From Lutraria lutraria (lineage: Eukaryota > Mollusca > Bivalvia > Venerida > Mactridae): 64,000 bases of DNA. A program made the translations under genes and the position numbers. The stretch is taken from NCBI GenBank assembly GCA_964023205.1, contig OZ026844.1, positions 5,640,840 to 5,704,839 on the forward strand, written 5' to 3'. Below, piece by piece: positions 35,571 through 48,361 of this stretch. Position 1 is the first letter of the stretch, and every line of letters begins with the position of its first letter. The notes beneath the pieces are model-generated. The model did no database searches. It was not told the DNA's origin and saw only the letters and a program-made list of their open reading frames with translations.

Positions 35571-35590
35571 CCGGGCAGAATTCTGCCCGG
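35571..35590. repeat. Perfect 20-bp palindrome in TEX264 promoter
   Basis: CCGGGCAGAATTCTGCCCGG is its own reverse complement with no spacer and is far more GC-rich than its surroundings. It could be a binding site for a dimeric factor or a short hairpin. Confidence 0.7.
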
Positions 35591-35905
35591 ATTCCGATCG
35601 AAATTGACCAATCAGCGTCCTGGAAATTTTAGGCCGTACCTGTTGGCTTTGTACACACAAGTCAACGGGAACCAGTTTAGTACAGATGATGCCCAAATGT
35701 ATCAGCGCAGAACAATTTAATCGAAAAACAATACTAATTTGCACGCATGGACAATATTAGTAACTGAAGTAATGTTGAATGATATATGAAAGGTTATAAT
35801 GGTAATTAAATGTGTTTTTCATGTATTGTTTAAAAATAATATCCGGGGCGTACCCGGAAGAACACATTCTACGGACGAGGGACGATCAAGCGAACCTAAA
35901 TAAAC

Positions 35906-38760
35906 ATGGACGAATTCACTCTTATCATCATTGCTATTGTAGTTTTATTTATTATTTTTTGCTTGACAATTGGCTTTTTGTTGTATATTTTGGGTGTATC
36001 TAAGCCAATCGATATCAAAGCAGGAGCACCCCCAATTAAGAATGCAGTCGTTGCGTATAAGTTCGCTAAAGGACCCTATAAAAACTCGGGGACAATCTTT
36101 TCAGAAGTTTCTCTTCTTTGCCCAGAATTGAAATGTATTGGGATCTACTACGACAATCCGAATGAGGTAATTTTTATTTTGACAAATTCAGATTAATGAT
36201 CAAAACAAAGGCAAAATGGAAGAATTTAAATGACGCTTATTTAAATTTTGAAGGGAATTCATTATTTTGAATTTGATACCAAAATAAACTATGTCGGGTC
36301 AAGGTGGCACATTCCATGATGGCCCACTATCCAGAAGGTTTAAGTTCAAGACAGCCCGCTCCATGACAGACCAAATATTTATACATGATTAAAGATGTTA
36401 TAAGTATAGTAATATAAAACAGGGTAATATACAGGAAAAGAATCTGTTATAGGAGGAAAAATAATGTAACTGATGCGGGACTCGAACCTGTGACCTGCTT
36501 GCAAGTCAGATGCTCTACCAACTGAGCTAATCAGGCATGTGAATATCCCAACCAAGTTATAAACACAATATACCTAACCGCTACTTACCCACAAATTCTG
36601 TTTGAGTATCACCAACTGGAACTTCGCAACGCACAGGTCTCTAAGTTGCAATGAGCCATATTGACTGTTCCAGGTTAGGAACTTATTTTGCCACAACAAT
36701 TAGTGATTGATTATGGTATACTGTACTGGCATACAGATTATATTTACTTGCCTGGACCATATAAGGCAGACAGTACACCCAAGCATCTTACCTGGGAAGA
36801 ACCAGTACTAGACTCCCCATCCTCAGTAAGCAACTGTCTACTTTCTCTCGTAAAGAGCCATGGTCAGTAGCGGGGCTTGAACCCACGACCCTCTATCAGT
36901 GAGAGGTTACAGTAATTTGAAGTCAGCGACCTTTACCACTTGACCACGGAGGCGGGTCATATCTAGTTAAATAATTATGAATAAGCTCTCACCATACGAT
37001 CAGATTTACTGGTAATAAATTCACTACACTTACATGTATCGTAACAATGAAAGCAGTTATTATTTGCAATTTGCTTATACTCAAATTATGTAATTGAACA
37101 TTAAACTGAAAAATTAGATTTAGATGATGTAAATGACAGAATTATTGATTTATTGTAAAATTTATGTTTTGTAGATTCCTTCAGAAAAGCTGAGGTATGC
37201 AATTGGTGTTATTCTTTCCGAGGGCATTGTTAAAGTTGATCCAGATTTGGAATCCAGGATGCTTTCTGAAGGATACAAGATAATCAAGCTTCCTGATGTC
37301 GCTCATTGTGTTACAACATCATTCCCATACTTCAACACATTCTCTTTATTTATAGCTATATGGAGGGTCTATCCAAAGTTGACTGAATATATAAAGGTAA
37401 GTTTTAGGATAAAAGGGCCACAAAAGAATGGCTGTGTTTCCAGTTACATGTTTGACCCAATTGTTTGTACCAGACTTAAGTTTCTAAAGCAAATTTAAAA
37501 AAATGCAACCAAAAATACAACAAAACTACTTCGGATGAACTGTGTCTCAAAAGTGTGGTAATATGTTTAGAAAAAGAAAGTTTTTGTCTAGTAACAAGGA
37601 AACACAACTCTTTTGTTCTGACCTAATTGAAAATGAGCAACTCATTCAGTCTTCACTAGAGAATTTGGCTTTATTCAGACATTGAATGAATCTGTTTACT
37701 GTATTAAAGACATTGAGCAGCTACTGTATATGTGACCCCCCCCCCCTCCCTAATCCACATGAGGTCTAATTTCTTAATTGTTTTGTTGCCCCTAATCAGA
37801 TTAAGCCTGTCTGGTCGCAATCTGTAGACTTGACTCCTAGTCAAAAAGTAGGGTCATAAATTTTATTGATTTTTGGTGATAATTAGTATGTGACTAAATT
37901 CCTGTTATTTTTATAAGCATAGAGTAACTGATAATGTAAACATAAGCTAGTCTATGAATGACCCTGTTTGTTTTATTACCACCAACTGTGAAATTTTCAA
38001 GCATGCAAGAAATGTTAACTTTTTTAAGTCTGAATTTTATGTATGATTTCAGAGTCACAAACTTTCAGCATATCCTATGTTGGAGATTTATGAACCTGAT
38101 GCAATTCAGTTTATGGCTCCACTTTCTCAGCAAGAAAAGTTCTTCGTCAATGAGGCCTTGGAGTGTGTTCCGGATGAATATATGGATGATCTGGAAGGGG
38201 ACCAATCATTTCTCAGCTCGTCTGCTAGATCAAGTCCATCGCAGTCGGAGCGGAGTTCACGTAGTGTTTCAACTTACAGTCACAGTCATGTTAGCAGTAG
38301 ATTCGGTGATGAGACATACACTGATGATGAATCTGATTTTGAAAGCAGCATTAATGTAACTGATGATGTTAATGAAGAGGTTCAAGATAATGAAATATCG
38401 TCTAGTGTTGAGGTCAGAGCATCAAAAGCTCGTACCAATCTTCTTGATGATAGTATTGGCGGCAGTAATCTACCAGAACTTGAAGACGGAATTGACAACA
38501 CCTCTGATGAAGTTAAAGATGGTGATAATATTAGTATTGGTGATGCTAGTGGTACCGGTATTGGTGAAGAGAGCATTCTACATGATTCAGGTATTTGCTC
38601 AGGCCGAGCTTCTATTAATCCAAATGAAAATGACAGTATGAATGGTTCTAAAGAAGTTACTGTTGATGGCAATGATTCATCATCATCCTTTGAAGAGATC
38701 AAAATGGAACATGTGAAATCTGAATTTGATGACGAAGCTGTGGTTAAAAATGAGCTTTAG
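35906..38760 (+). CDS. TEX264: TEX264-like ER-phagy receptor, complete 3-exon gene
   Basis: An ER membrane protein that links ER to ATG8-family proteins in selective autophagy. Exons 35906-36166, 37175-37396 and 38053-38760 (phase 0 joins, GT/AG) give 396 aa; human TEX264 has 313. Residues 6-31 are one N-terminal membrane helix. Residues about 35-200 form the GyrI-like domain, with AGAPPIKNAVVAYKF, YYDNP, ILSEG and AYPMLEIYEPD matching the vertebrate protein. Residues about 200-396 are a low-complexity Ser/Asp/Glu region. Near the C-terminus SSSSFEEIKM (370-379) is a LIR, FEEI at 374-377, equivalent to FEEL of the human receptor, with preceding serines that CK2-type phosphorylation could target. 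The start has a good context (AACATGG). It is divergent from sortilin. Confidence 0.95.
36473..36537 (-). pseudogene. tRNA-Lys-like sequence (degenerate tRNA or SINE head)
   Basis: On the minus strand TTAGCTCAGTTGGTAGAGCA (D arm/A box) and GGTTCGAGTCC (B box) are good. The T-stem pairs poorly, the variable loop is too short and the acceptor stem pairs only in part. The triplet in the anticodon position is TGC, but the body resembles tRNA-Lys. Probably not a working tRNA. In TEX264 intron 1. Confidence 0.6.
36862..36957 (-). repeat. tRNA-Ser/Leu-like SINE fragment
   Basis: On the minus strand GCCTCCGTGGTCAAGTGGTA ... GGGTTCAAGCCCCGC, with a long middle like a class II tRNA. Sequences of this kind head molluscan tRNA-Ser-type SINEs (RUDI/V-SINE); that assignment is from memory. 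In TEX264 intron 1. Confidence 0.55.
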
Positions 38761-38796
38761 ACTCACTTTATATCACACTTTGCTTGCCAACACCCA

Positions 38797-38802
38797 AATA
38801 AA
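38797..38802 (+). terminator. Candidate poly(A) signal for TEX264
   Basis: AATAAA 37 nt after the stop codon. This would give a very short 3'UTR. Many other AATAAA hexamers follow in this AT-rich region, for example around 42456, so a longer 3'UTR is equally possible. Confidence 0.35.
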
Positions 38803-41453
38803 AAGTTGTCGATAATTTGCAAGACTTGTTAAATTTAGCATTTATTAATCCTTATTATGTATATTTCTGAAAATGTAAACTTTGTATTGATTTTTGGTTG
38901 TATGTACAAATGTTTTAATTATTGATTCTATAAAATTTTGATTTGTAAGTTGGACATTTATATTACTGGTTGCATTCAAAGTGGTTTAAATGTATCAGAT
39001 TATCTTGTAAATTGTTGATCCTAATTAAAATATATACAAACAGTGGAACATGTACAGAATAACAATTCTTTTCAGACTTGAATAATCGAAATAGATTAAC
39101 ATAAAGTTTGTACATTTTGGTGCTATTTAGTGGTAGTTTTCACATTTTGAAACCATATGCATGTTACTGCTTTACAGTAGACTAATGTTAAATTAACAGT
39201 ATGGTTCGATTGGATTCAGAAGAATTACGACCACACAGAGAAAATGGTCTATCTCATGGTGTTCACATAACTGCATGTTTTGTACTGGTTCATTGCATTA
39301 TGTTTCTGTGTCGGTCTTAATTGTATCTCAAAGTTGCCATTTTATCATGAACTTAATTCCATTAAATACAGTATTACCGGTACTTCAGCTTTCGAATATT
39401 CACTATTAGAAGTACACTATTTTACAAATATTTTTATATAAACTATTTTGTGTAGTGTTCAGTCAGACCTGTGAACAAGACCATTCCAAAGGCAAAATGT
39501 GGCCTTAGTGTATAAGGACATTAAGGAGCATTCAGTAATTTCATTTATTCTTAGGCAATAAATGACCTGACCTTGAAGTGGACGCATGAAGTTGACTTAT
39601 TTATTGTACTTGTACATTTTGCTTATTTTATGGCCATGCATTTGCTCAGCTTTTCATGCACCTGTGGGTAACTAGTGTTCATTTTGTAATTTTTCTGGTA
39701 AATGCAAGATTTATGAATTGTTACTTTATTTTATATAAATATTGCATATAAGTTTGTATTTGTTAATCCTGTACAAATCCTATTTCATTTATTAGTGGTA
39801 GTTTTATTTATGTGACTGATGATATTAACATTTATATTTCAATTAATATTTTCAGTTGATTAATATAATTCAATTAATTAATTAACAATGCATTAGTATT
39901 TATATGTATATAACATGTTTTTTGTTTACACTGTTTACATGATAAAAGTTAACAGTGTGTGTATTTTCTTATTTAGAATGTGGGAATCAAACATATTATC
40001 CTTTTATTCTTGTGTTTTGTAATGTATTGCTATGGTTTGTACGAAAATCATACTTTTGTGTAATCTACATTGTAATATTGAGCTTTACTGACGATGTATT
40101 TCACATTGTAGTAATTTTATATCTACAAAGAACTCTGTAATCTAGAATCTAGACCAATTTTGATTTCAACTTTTTATGCACCCTGAATTGTAGATATAGA
40201 ATGACTGGAAAAAATATCTCAAATTGAGATTCCTTTTTAAATTCCTATTCATAAGCTTTTGTATCACACATTATATATAGACTTGTTATAAAACGAAAAT
40301 AATATTAATCTAGACTTAGACATGATTTTTCACTCCAAATATTGATAATTATGTTAACTCTCTATACCTCATGGTACCGCCATATCACGCCTCTACCTTA
40401 TCTGCATGATCCCGCCAAATAAAGACTTTGATTTTTATACCTAATAATGTTTTCCCAAAATAAAGTGATGTATCCTATAATTCAATCCTATAAATGATCC
40501 AAAAAACTAAGTGGTTTATATTTAAAATTTTGTCTTAATAATTGCACATTGTTCATTTACTGTAATAAATAGCTTACTACTTGAGAATAATCTTTATTTG
40601 AGAAGTTCATAGTAACTAGACCTGGAAGTTTTCAAAGATGATGATTTTTTTTTTTTATTAGAACTAGTTTAGGGAGCCTCAGTTAAATGCCGGTGAAATA
40701 AGAAGGACTTGTGCCTTGTGCATTATTAAGTGTATAGGTTTAAAGTGTTACTCAAACATGTACATAAGAGGGACTCAGACTGTGCCATAAGTCACTGTGA
40801 GCAAGGTTGCTTGTATGCATAAGAAATATAATAAATATATTAGTGTAGTTTTGTTAGCTCACCTGAGCACAAAGTACTTGTGGTAAGCTATAGTGATTTC
40901 CCCATTTGTCATCATGTAATTTGTGTTGTCAATAATTGTTTTGAATGAAATCTTCTGAAACCACAAAGTGAATTTCATATAAACTTCACAGGAATGGTCC
41001 TTAGGATTTTACATTCGATGCCCCTGGGGTCAAATTGGCTCTGTATCTGGGGTCACTTGTTTTATAAAGATGTGCATAGGGAAACTTTAAAAATCTTCTT
41101 GGCTGAACTTCATGGCCTTGCAAGCTTGGAAATTTAGTGTGTAATACTGCCTAGTGGTTTGTGATGAAGATTTATCAAACTATGCTCCTGTGGTCTAAAA
41201 TGTTCGATGTTGTGTTGTTTATATTTCTTATTCATGTTGATGCATGGTTTTGATTTGAATGCCACATTCCATTGTTTACTGCTACGGAAAGGTTGGAAAT
41301 ATTCTGTCCCAATACTTTTTGACAGATGTTACGTTAACTGTTATCAATGGGATTTTTTTGCTAGATAGTACATTACATAGTTATGCTTTTGCTCTCTTTC
41401 AGTGTTTTTGCAGTTTTGTTGTACATGTAGTAATAGTGTTTGTGATATGTATA

Positions 41454-41629
41454 CAATGCAACCTCTCCAAAGCAACACTCTTTGGTAGTAGCAAAATTAT
41501 GTTGTTGTTGAGAGTTTGTTGCTCTATAGAGGTTAAATTAACAGTTAAATTGTGCGGTAGGAAAAAATCATGCTGTTGTTGAAGGGAGGTTGTTGTTCAA
41601 GAGAGGGCTGCTCTGGAGAGGTTGTACTG
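41454..41629 (-). mobile_element. CAGTACAACCTCT-family MITE
   Basis: TA-CAATGCAACCTCTCC ... GGAGAGGTTGTACTG-TA, 176 bp. An apparent ORF across it is spurious. Confidence 0.8.
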
Positions 41630-42514
41630 TATATTTAATGTATGTACACAGGTTGTAGAACAATTTGTTATGGGAAAGTTTATTTTTGAATGCTGGTTAT
41701 TTCATGTTATTAGCATACATTAATTAGCTTAATTGCTTTTTGGTCTTGAATGAAGACATGTTATCAATCATGTCTGTTTACTTTTCAATGAACAAAGCTT
41801 TTTCAGGTGTAGGAATATCACGGGTATATTCATGTAGAATTGTTAATAAACATTTTATTTACAAAGAAGACATTTTATTCGGATTTTTTTTTGCTTGTTT
41901 CTATCACAATCCTTCATCAATATATCTGCTGTTATGTATTTATTATATGTAGAGCTAATGACAATAATGTATTCGGTTCATATGTTTTGAAATGTTGATT
42001 TTTTGTTCAAAATTATTTCAATACAATTTGTGGACATATTTTACTGATGAGTTTTATGTTCTGTAGTGATACGAAAAACAAATCTTATTATTTCTGTGTT
42101 ATTTCATAAACTATTCCATGTGGCCTGTAATGAAATACTGTTCATTTGCTGCCTCTGGTCAATTTATACAAGAAAATAGTCTGTCCGTTCCCTTTTTGAC
42201 TCTGAAAACGGGATTTCTGTGACTTGATATAAATTTCACTTTATCTGGTTTCCACCTAAAACAATTATTCCCATCCACTGATGTAATTTTGAATTCTACT
42301 AACTCACAGTCAAGTTACCTGGGGCAGAAGTGGCAATCAATGATTTCATATTGGCCTGAGAGATAATCTTAGCAGAATGCCGACAGTTCCTATCATAGCA
42401 TTGTCTGAGAATGATTTTTTGTGCTTTCAGATTTTTGTTTGAATTATATTGTTGTAAATAAAGCTTAAAATTGTTGAAATTATTTTTTCTTCTTCTTCAT
42501 TTCTGCATATTCAA

Positions 42515-42600
42515 GAAGACCCTGAGGGGCGATCAAGTGGTTTTGTGCTGGACTAATGAACAAAAGGTTGTGGGTTTGATTCTCAGCTTGCCTTTTGAAG
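42515..42600 (+). repeat. tRNA-derived SINE fragment
   Basis: 'ggggcgatcaagtggttttg' and 'ggttgtgggtttgattctc' resemble A and B boxes. Third copy of the family at 8955 and 13285, adjoining the diverged tandem repeat that follows. Confidence 0.55.
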
Positions 42601-42619
42601 TTCTCTGTAACACTTTTTA

Positions 42620-43910
42620 GCTCACATGTCACAAAGTGAGCTATTAGGATCACTCTCCGTCCGGCGTCGTGCGGTGTGCGTCGTCAAACTTTATGTTGTG
42701 ACCACACTAGGGGCCACATTTTTAGCTCAATTTTAGCAAAACTGGGTCAGAACGTTAATATCAACAAAATCTCGGACGAGTTCGATATTGGGCCATTTTG
42801 GGTAAAAAACTAGGTCACCAGGGCCAAATAAGGGAAAACCTTGTGAACACTTTAGAAATCACTGTTTTGACTGGATTTTCATGAAACTTTGTCAGAATGT
42901 TTATTTCAATAATATGTAGGTCAAGTTTGATAATGGGTCATTTCCGGTGAAAAACTAGGTCACTAAGGCAAATTGCTGGAAAACCTTGTGAACACTCTAG
43001 AAGTCACTGTTTTGATTGGATGATCATGAAACCTTGTCAGAATGTTTGTCGTCATAATATCTTTGACGAGTCGACATGGGTCATCTTGGGTAAAAAACTA
43101 GGTCGCTAGGTCAAATCTTATGAAAAACCATGTTAACACTGTAGATTTCACAGTTATTATTGGATCTTCACCAAACTTTGTCAAATCGTTTGTTTTAATG
43201 ATATAACGGTCAAGTATAAATATGGGTCATCTGGGGTCAATAACTAGGTCACCAGGTCAAATCTTAGGAAAACTTTGTAAACACTGTAGATGTCACAGTT
43301 TTAATTGGATCTTCACCAAACCTTGTCAGAATGTTTGCCTCAATGATATGTGGGTCAAGGTTGAACATGGGTCAGCCGGGGTCAAAAACTGGGTCACCAG
43401 GTCAAATCTTAGGTAAAAATCTTGTAAAAGCTCTAAATGTCATGGTTTTTATTGGATCTTGGCCAAACCTTGTCAGTTTGTTTGTCTTAATGATATTAAG
43501 GACAAGTCCAAATATGGGTCACCTAGGGTCAAACACCAGGTCACAAGGTCAAATCTTAGGAAAACCTTATTAACACTGTAGATGTCAAATTTTGATTGTA
43601 TCTTCACCAAACCTAGTCAGAATGTGTGTCTTAATGATATGTATGACAAATTCGAACATAGGTCGTCTGGGGTCAAAAACTAGGTCACGAGGTCAAATCT
43701 TAGGAAAACCTTGTCTATGCTGTAGTTTTCATGGTTTTGATTGGATCTTCACCAAACTTTTTCAGAATGTTTGTCTTATTTATATGTCGGACAAGTTCTA
43801 ACATGGGTCATCTGGGGTCAAAAACTAGGTCACCGGTTCAAAACAATGTTTTAATGAGTGAACAGTGATTGTCATGTGAGCGATATAGGGCCATCTTGGC
43901 CCTCTTGTTT
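42620..43910. repeat. Diverged tandem repeat, period about 145 bp, bivalve type
   Basis: Recurring 'atcttcaccaaaccttgtca', 'gaatgtttgtcttaatgata', 'gggtcatctggggtcaaaaa' and 'ctaggtcaccaggtcaaatc', about eight units, opening with 'tagctcacatgtcacaaagt' and closing with 'ggccatcttggccctcttgt'. Short ORFs in it are spurious. A lone related start is at 40855-40960. Confidence 0.8.
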
Positions 43911-44180
43911 AGTGTCCTCATTCCAACTATAGAGCTGAGTACTGTGTCTAGAATATCAAAGGAAAATGGGCGTGTATCGGTGTTTTGCGTCGGGCACAAT
44001 AAAGAACCAGGAAAAATCTAATTGTAAACAGTAGGGATATAAAAACCTGGTTCTCCTGTATCTCCCATCTCTCTATGGTGGCTCTGATATAACCATAGCT
44101 GCCGGATGGACTGTTAAACAACAGATAAATAAACAAGAAGGCACCAAACTCTTGCATATTTCATCCATCAGAAGTCTGTA

Positions 44181-44356
44181 CAGTACAATCTCTCCAGAGC
44201 AGCCCTCTGTAGAGCAACAACCTCTCTATAACAACACCTTCAAAATTTCCCTAAGCTGAAATTTACTATAAATTTAACCTCTATAGAGCAACAACTTCTA
44301 AACAATGACCAATATCTGCAGCTCGCTCAGGGTGTTTCTCTACAGAGGTTGTACTG
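44181..44356 (+). mobile_element. CAGTACAACCTCT-family MITE
   Basis: TA-CAGTACAATCTCTCCAGAG ... CAGAGGTTGTACTG-TA, 176 bp, same length as the 41454 copy. Confidence 0.8.
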
Positions 44357-47300
44357 TATTTCTTTTACGACAGATGGTCACTTTCATGAATGTCGGAGCT
44401 TAATGATTATCATAATCTTATTTCATGATGACCATTTTACTAGCAAGACTGTCATTATTTACAGGAAAAATGAACACCATGTTATATCATGGCCCTAGTA
44501 CAATCCACCATTTTCAATTGAAATCATTGGTCAGGTGGGGGTCTCAGACTGTTATTGTGGTTTCATTCATTTTCATTGTACTCTATTTACGTGGTTTTGT
44601 ACAAAACAACTTTTTCATTAGGAGGTAAATTCGTGGATTTTTTTTTTTGCATGAATAATTTTTTCATACATAGTCATAGCTTACTTTCCAGTCATATATA
44701 AAATGTTATCTGTTTCTATTTGAAATAAAATTGAAGCATTTCAAATAAACTCATACAACAACATTCATTTTCATCACAGACAGATTGAGGTGGATACAGG
44801 ATTTCAGACTAGGATAACGTAGATAGAGGTAAATAATGCTATCAATAGATAAGAAACAGTGATATCCCGTAACACCATGTAAACTTTATTACTTAACACC
44901 AGAATAAACTTTCTTATAATCCAACAATATTGTACAGGTTTTATAAATAATAAATACATGCAATAACATGATACTGTTTCTCCATGCTGGGCTGAAACAA
45001 ATGTCTGATTCAGGAGAATTTTCTAATTGTTCAATTCATCTTACTTCAATAACATTAATTGGTGTAATATAAACAAAATTAAGGAACATAATTTCCTATA
45101 TAAACATTAGCTTGCGCTAGACAACTAATATTGAATGGTATCTTGCACTTGAAATAAATCTACTGTCAGATGAAAATCTAAATTACCCGTTATATATATT
45201 TAGGATTAACATAACTTATTTGTAGTATTCTGATAGACTAGTAGTAGATAAATATAAAAATAAAATACAAAGACTACTTATTCTCATGGTAGGTCTAGGC
45301 CGACTTTAAGTAAGCTAGGGAAAAAATTAAATCATTTCTGGATGAAAATATTTCTTCATAATAGATCAAAATGGGAACAGAACGATTCCAATTGGCTTTA
45401 AAAGAGTGCCAACTTGCTTATAATATAGGTTCTACTGAGGTTGTGGCATGACCATACAATTAACAGAAAATACCAAAATATGATCAATACATTTTTTTTC
45501 TCAAATTCAAAATAAAACATTTTGTAAAATTTAGTCAATAATCAAACGAAGTAAGTGTATTACTGTTTTCTTCTGAAGAAAACTCAAGACTCAGAATGTT
45601 AGAATTTCTTTCAAACATTTGTTTCACCCCGAACACTCTGAACCCAACAAGATAATATCAGGTATATCATATAACATCACATTATGGCTAAACCCATAAC
45701 AATTTACTTGAATAACTATACAAGTAATTGCAAAACTTTCTCTTGAAAGACTTCATCTCAACAATCAGTAACAGACTGTACATATAATATACAGATCTTC
45801 AACACACACACTATCAGAATCCATCAATAAAATCAGCTGTAAATTACTTCAACAATTGATACATACTGGATAATAACCTTTAATGTACGAACATACTCAA
45901 TCTGTTTCATAGATTTCAATTTTAATTAGTTTCAACTTCAATGGATTTTAATGTTCCAAATAAATTTATTTATGACTGATAGAAAAGTATTTTTTAATAA
46001 AATTTTCTAACATAATAAGCTTGTCCTTGCACTGATTGTATATACAACTCATCACAAATTTCTGTTTAAAAATGAGTTTTCTAAAATCCTTCAAAAATAC
46101 TGTGCATTAATGTATCAAACCGTGTTATTCGGCTACAATTTTTAAAGTGAACTGACTTAGATTTAAAGAAGTAATTCTGTACAATTGGATACAAGTCCAG
46201 ACCTGAATTTGATATATTATGCAGGTAAAATTGTTAATTACACTTTGAGTATATCTAAAAAAAAACACATCAAAAGCATGCTCTTAGTAGCTGTTACTAT
46301 AATTCCTGAAATAAGTGACCATTAGGATTCAATTCAAAATACTTAAGTAAGCACTTTCTAAAATAACCATGACAACATACTACATAGTCTTTTCAAGAAT
46401 AAATTAATAATTAGCACTAAAATTTGTCAACTATGTTATTTTAAGTATACATAACAAATCTTAATATTGTTTTTAATATATATAAAATAGTTACTGCAGT
46501 TGACAGATCACTGTAAAAGTATAAAACTAAATACACATAAATCACATGTTAGGTTTAGATTAATAACATAAATATATAATTATATTCAGATCTATTTATC
46601 AACAAATTTCTTATCTCACATGATCTAGTTTAGTTTCCTGATACAGGTTAAATTTTTTTTAAATTAACAACAACAACAAAATCATACACGAAACAATCAA
46701 TACAGTAACTGACTATTGTATGACGATTATTTTTCAAGCAAGATCAGTAGCATTAGTTTATTAAAAATAGTTGAAGAAAAATTAATGATTTCATGAATTC
46801 TTTAAGAACGGGTACGCACTGATCATAACAGAAAACAGTATTTAGGTCAAAAATTATAACTCAACAGAACAGATAACTGAAATAGTCCCTAAACTACAAA
46901 AAAATAAAACCCGACAATTGTCTCGGTTCAGCAGTTTTGTAGCAAGTAGATGTGTGGGCAAGTTGGCTTCATCTGTGTCTTTACCAGTAATATTTCAAAA
47001 AAATATTCAATTGCGAAATATTCAATAAATCTTTGCAGATCTTAAAATTTCGTTTGAATCACAGTACTATTAATGTATTCAGAATTAATAAAAAGATACA
47101 GCTATGAGTAACAAAGATCGTACTCTACACTACCAAGACTAGATCATCACATTAATTTTCTACAAGAGTACAAACTACTTGATTCTAGCAGCCATTTCTG
47201 GGTCCAATCATTTTCCGTCTAATCATTATTTCTGGAAATAACATGTATTGCTTACAATCATGAACCATCTCATATATGTATGAAACAAGCATATTAAACA

Positions 47301-48361
47301 CGGAAACAATTAATTACCTAGCTATTTAAAGCCTAGCTCTATTTCACTGGTTCAAGGGCTTTAACTCTGTTATTTAATGTTAGCATCAGGTGTTCAGTGA
47401 AAGATTAAATACATCATGTGGTGACTGAATTTCATTACAAAAAGATGCTACATTATCAAAGTAGACTTACGTGACACATAGTTAAGATGTAGTAAAATTG
47501 TGTACCTGACATACAAACTGTGAATTTAGTGTACCGGTAGTTGGATTATGACATTAATTTAGATATGGTATAAAATATCTTATATAAAAGAATCATCGCC
47601 TATAGAAGTAATTTCTAACAATTTACCACATGTTACGATATACTTCTTACAGAATAATATAAAACACAATACTTTCACCTTAAATATAAATCCTGATGCA
47701 AATATCATTGCAAGAAATAAGAAATCCAATCAAATAACTAAGTACATTCCGTGTATTCAACTAAGTGAGTGTGAATCTGATTGATTTCATATAATCACTG
47801 CAATAAGAAACAAAAACTAGATTAACTGTCTTACATTTAACACTAACATTGTATCATACATGGCATTACCAACTCAGATAAAAATTAATGTTGAAATTAT
47901 TTTTCAATTATAGCTGAAAAAACTCAATCTCAGTAAACAACTGATCATGGTTAATGTTTTGCATAAGCAAAAAAAAAAAAACATGAAAGTTTGTATCATA
48001 TTGTAACTTAACAAGAAGTCATTTAATCCAGCAATTTTTTGATAAACATCATTTCCTAAGTTGACTCAAGAATTTTACCTTCAAAATTATGTACATCACA
48101 AATATAAGAATATTCAAAGAAAATATTTATTTAAAGAACAATAAAGAACAATTATTTCTGTCATTTTAGAAAAAATAATACCAATATATGAAAGTTGAAC
48201 TTTATACACAAAAATTTCCTCACCTGGAAAGTAACACCATGTTGACACAGACCATCATATCAAAACAAACAAAGAAACAAACATAACCATCCCATAAAAT
48301 GAGGTATGATAAATCATAAATATCACTATTCATGAACTAACAACAAAATACTCCCATCCCT

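Larger units (their letters stand above)
34216..35905. promoter_or_regulatory. Divergent promoter region between sortilin and TEX264
   Basis: The 1.7-kb gap between two head-to-head genes. Near sortilin there are two CCAAT boxes read on the minus strand (ATTGG at 34362-34366 and 34388-34392), 147-177 bp before its start codon. Near TEX264 there is a plus-strand CCAAT at 35608-35612, CpG-bearing sequence from about 35528, and an ETS-like CCGGAAG at about 35850. The middle (34500-35420) is very AT-rich with no repeat I recognise. Transcription start sites cannot be fixed from sequence. Confidence 0.6.
38761..42510 (+). other. TEX264 3' flank / possible long 3'UTR, no gene
   Basis: AT-rich with many stops in all frames. 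It holds a partial CAGTCAAA MITE (39463-39540), a fragment of the bivalve 'agctcacctgagcacaaag' repeat (40855 on) and a MITE (41454-41629). A late AATAAA near 42456 could end a long TEX264 transcript. Confidence 0.5.

Noticed and set aside
36473..36537. Functional tRNA gene on the minus strand
   Set aside because: A and B boxes are good, but the T-stem pairs poorly, the variable loop is too short and the acceptor stem is incomplete. A tRNA-derived repeat fits better.
38077..38760. TEX264 exon 3 ORF as a separate intronless gene starting at its first ATG
   Set aside because: The sequence before that Met (SHKLSAYP) is conserved with TEX264, an AG acceptor precedes it at 38052, and upstream exons join in frame.
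42620..43910. Several overlapping 60-80-codon ORFs (GQILGK, VRMCVL motifs) as a protein family
   Set aside because: They are frame readings of the 145-bp tandem repeat, shift frame between units and are interrupted by stops.
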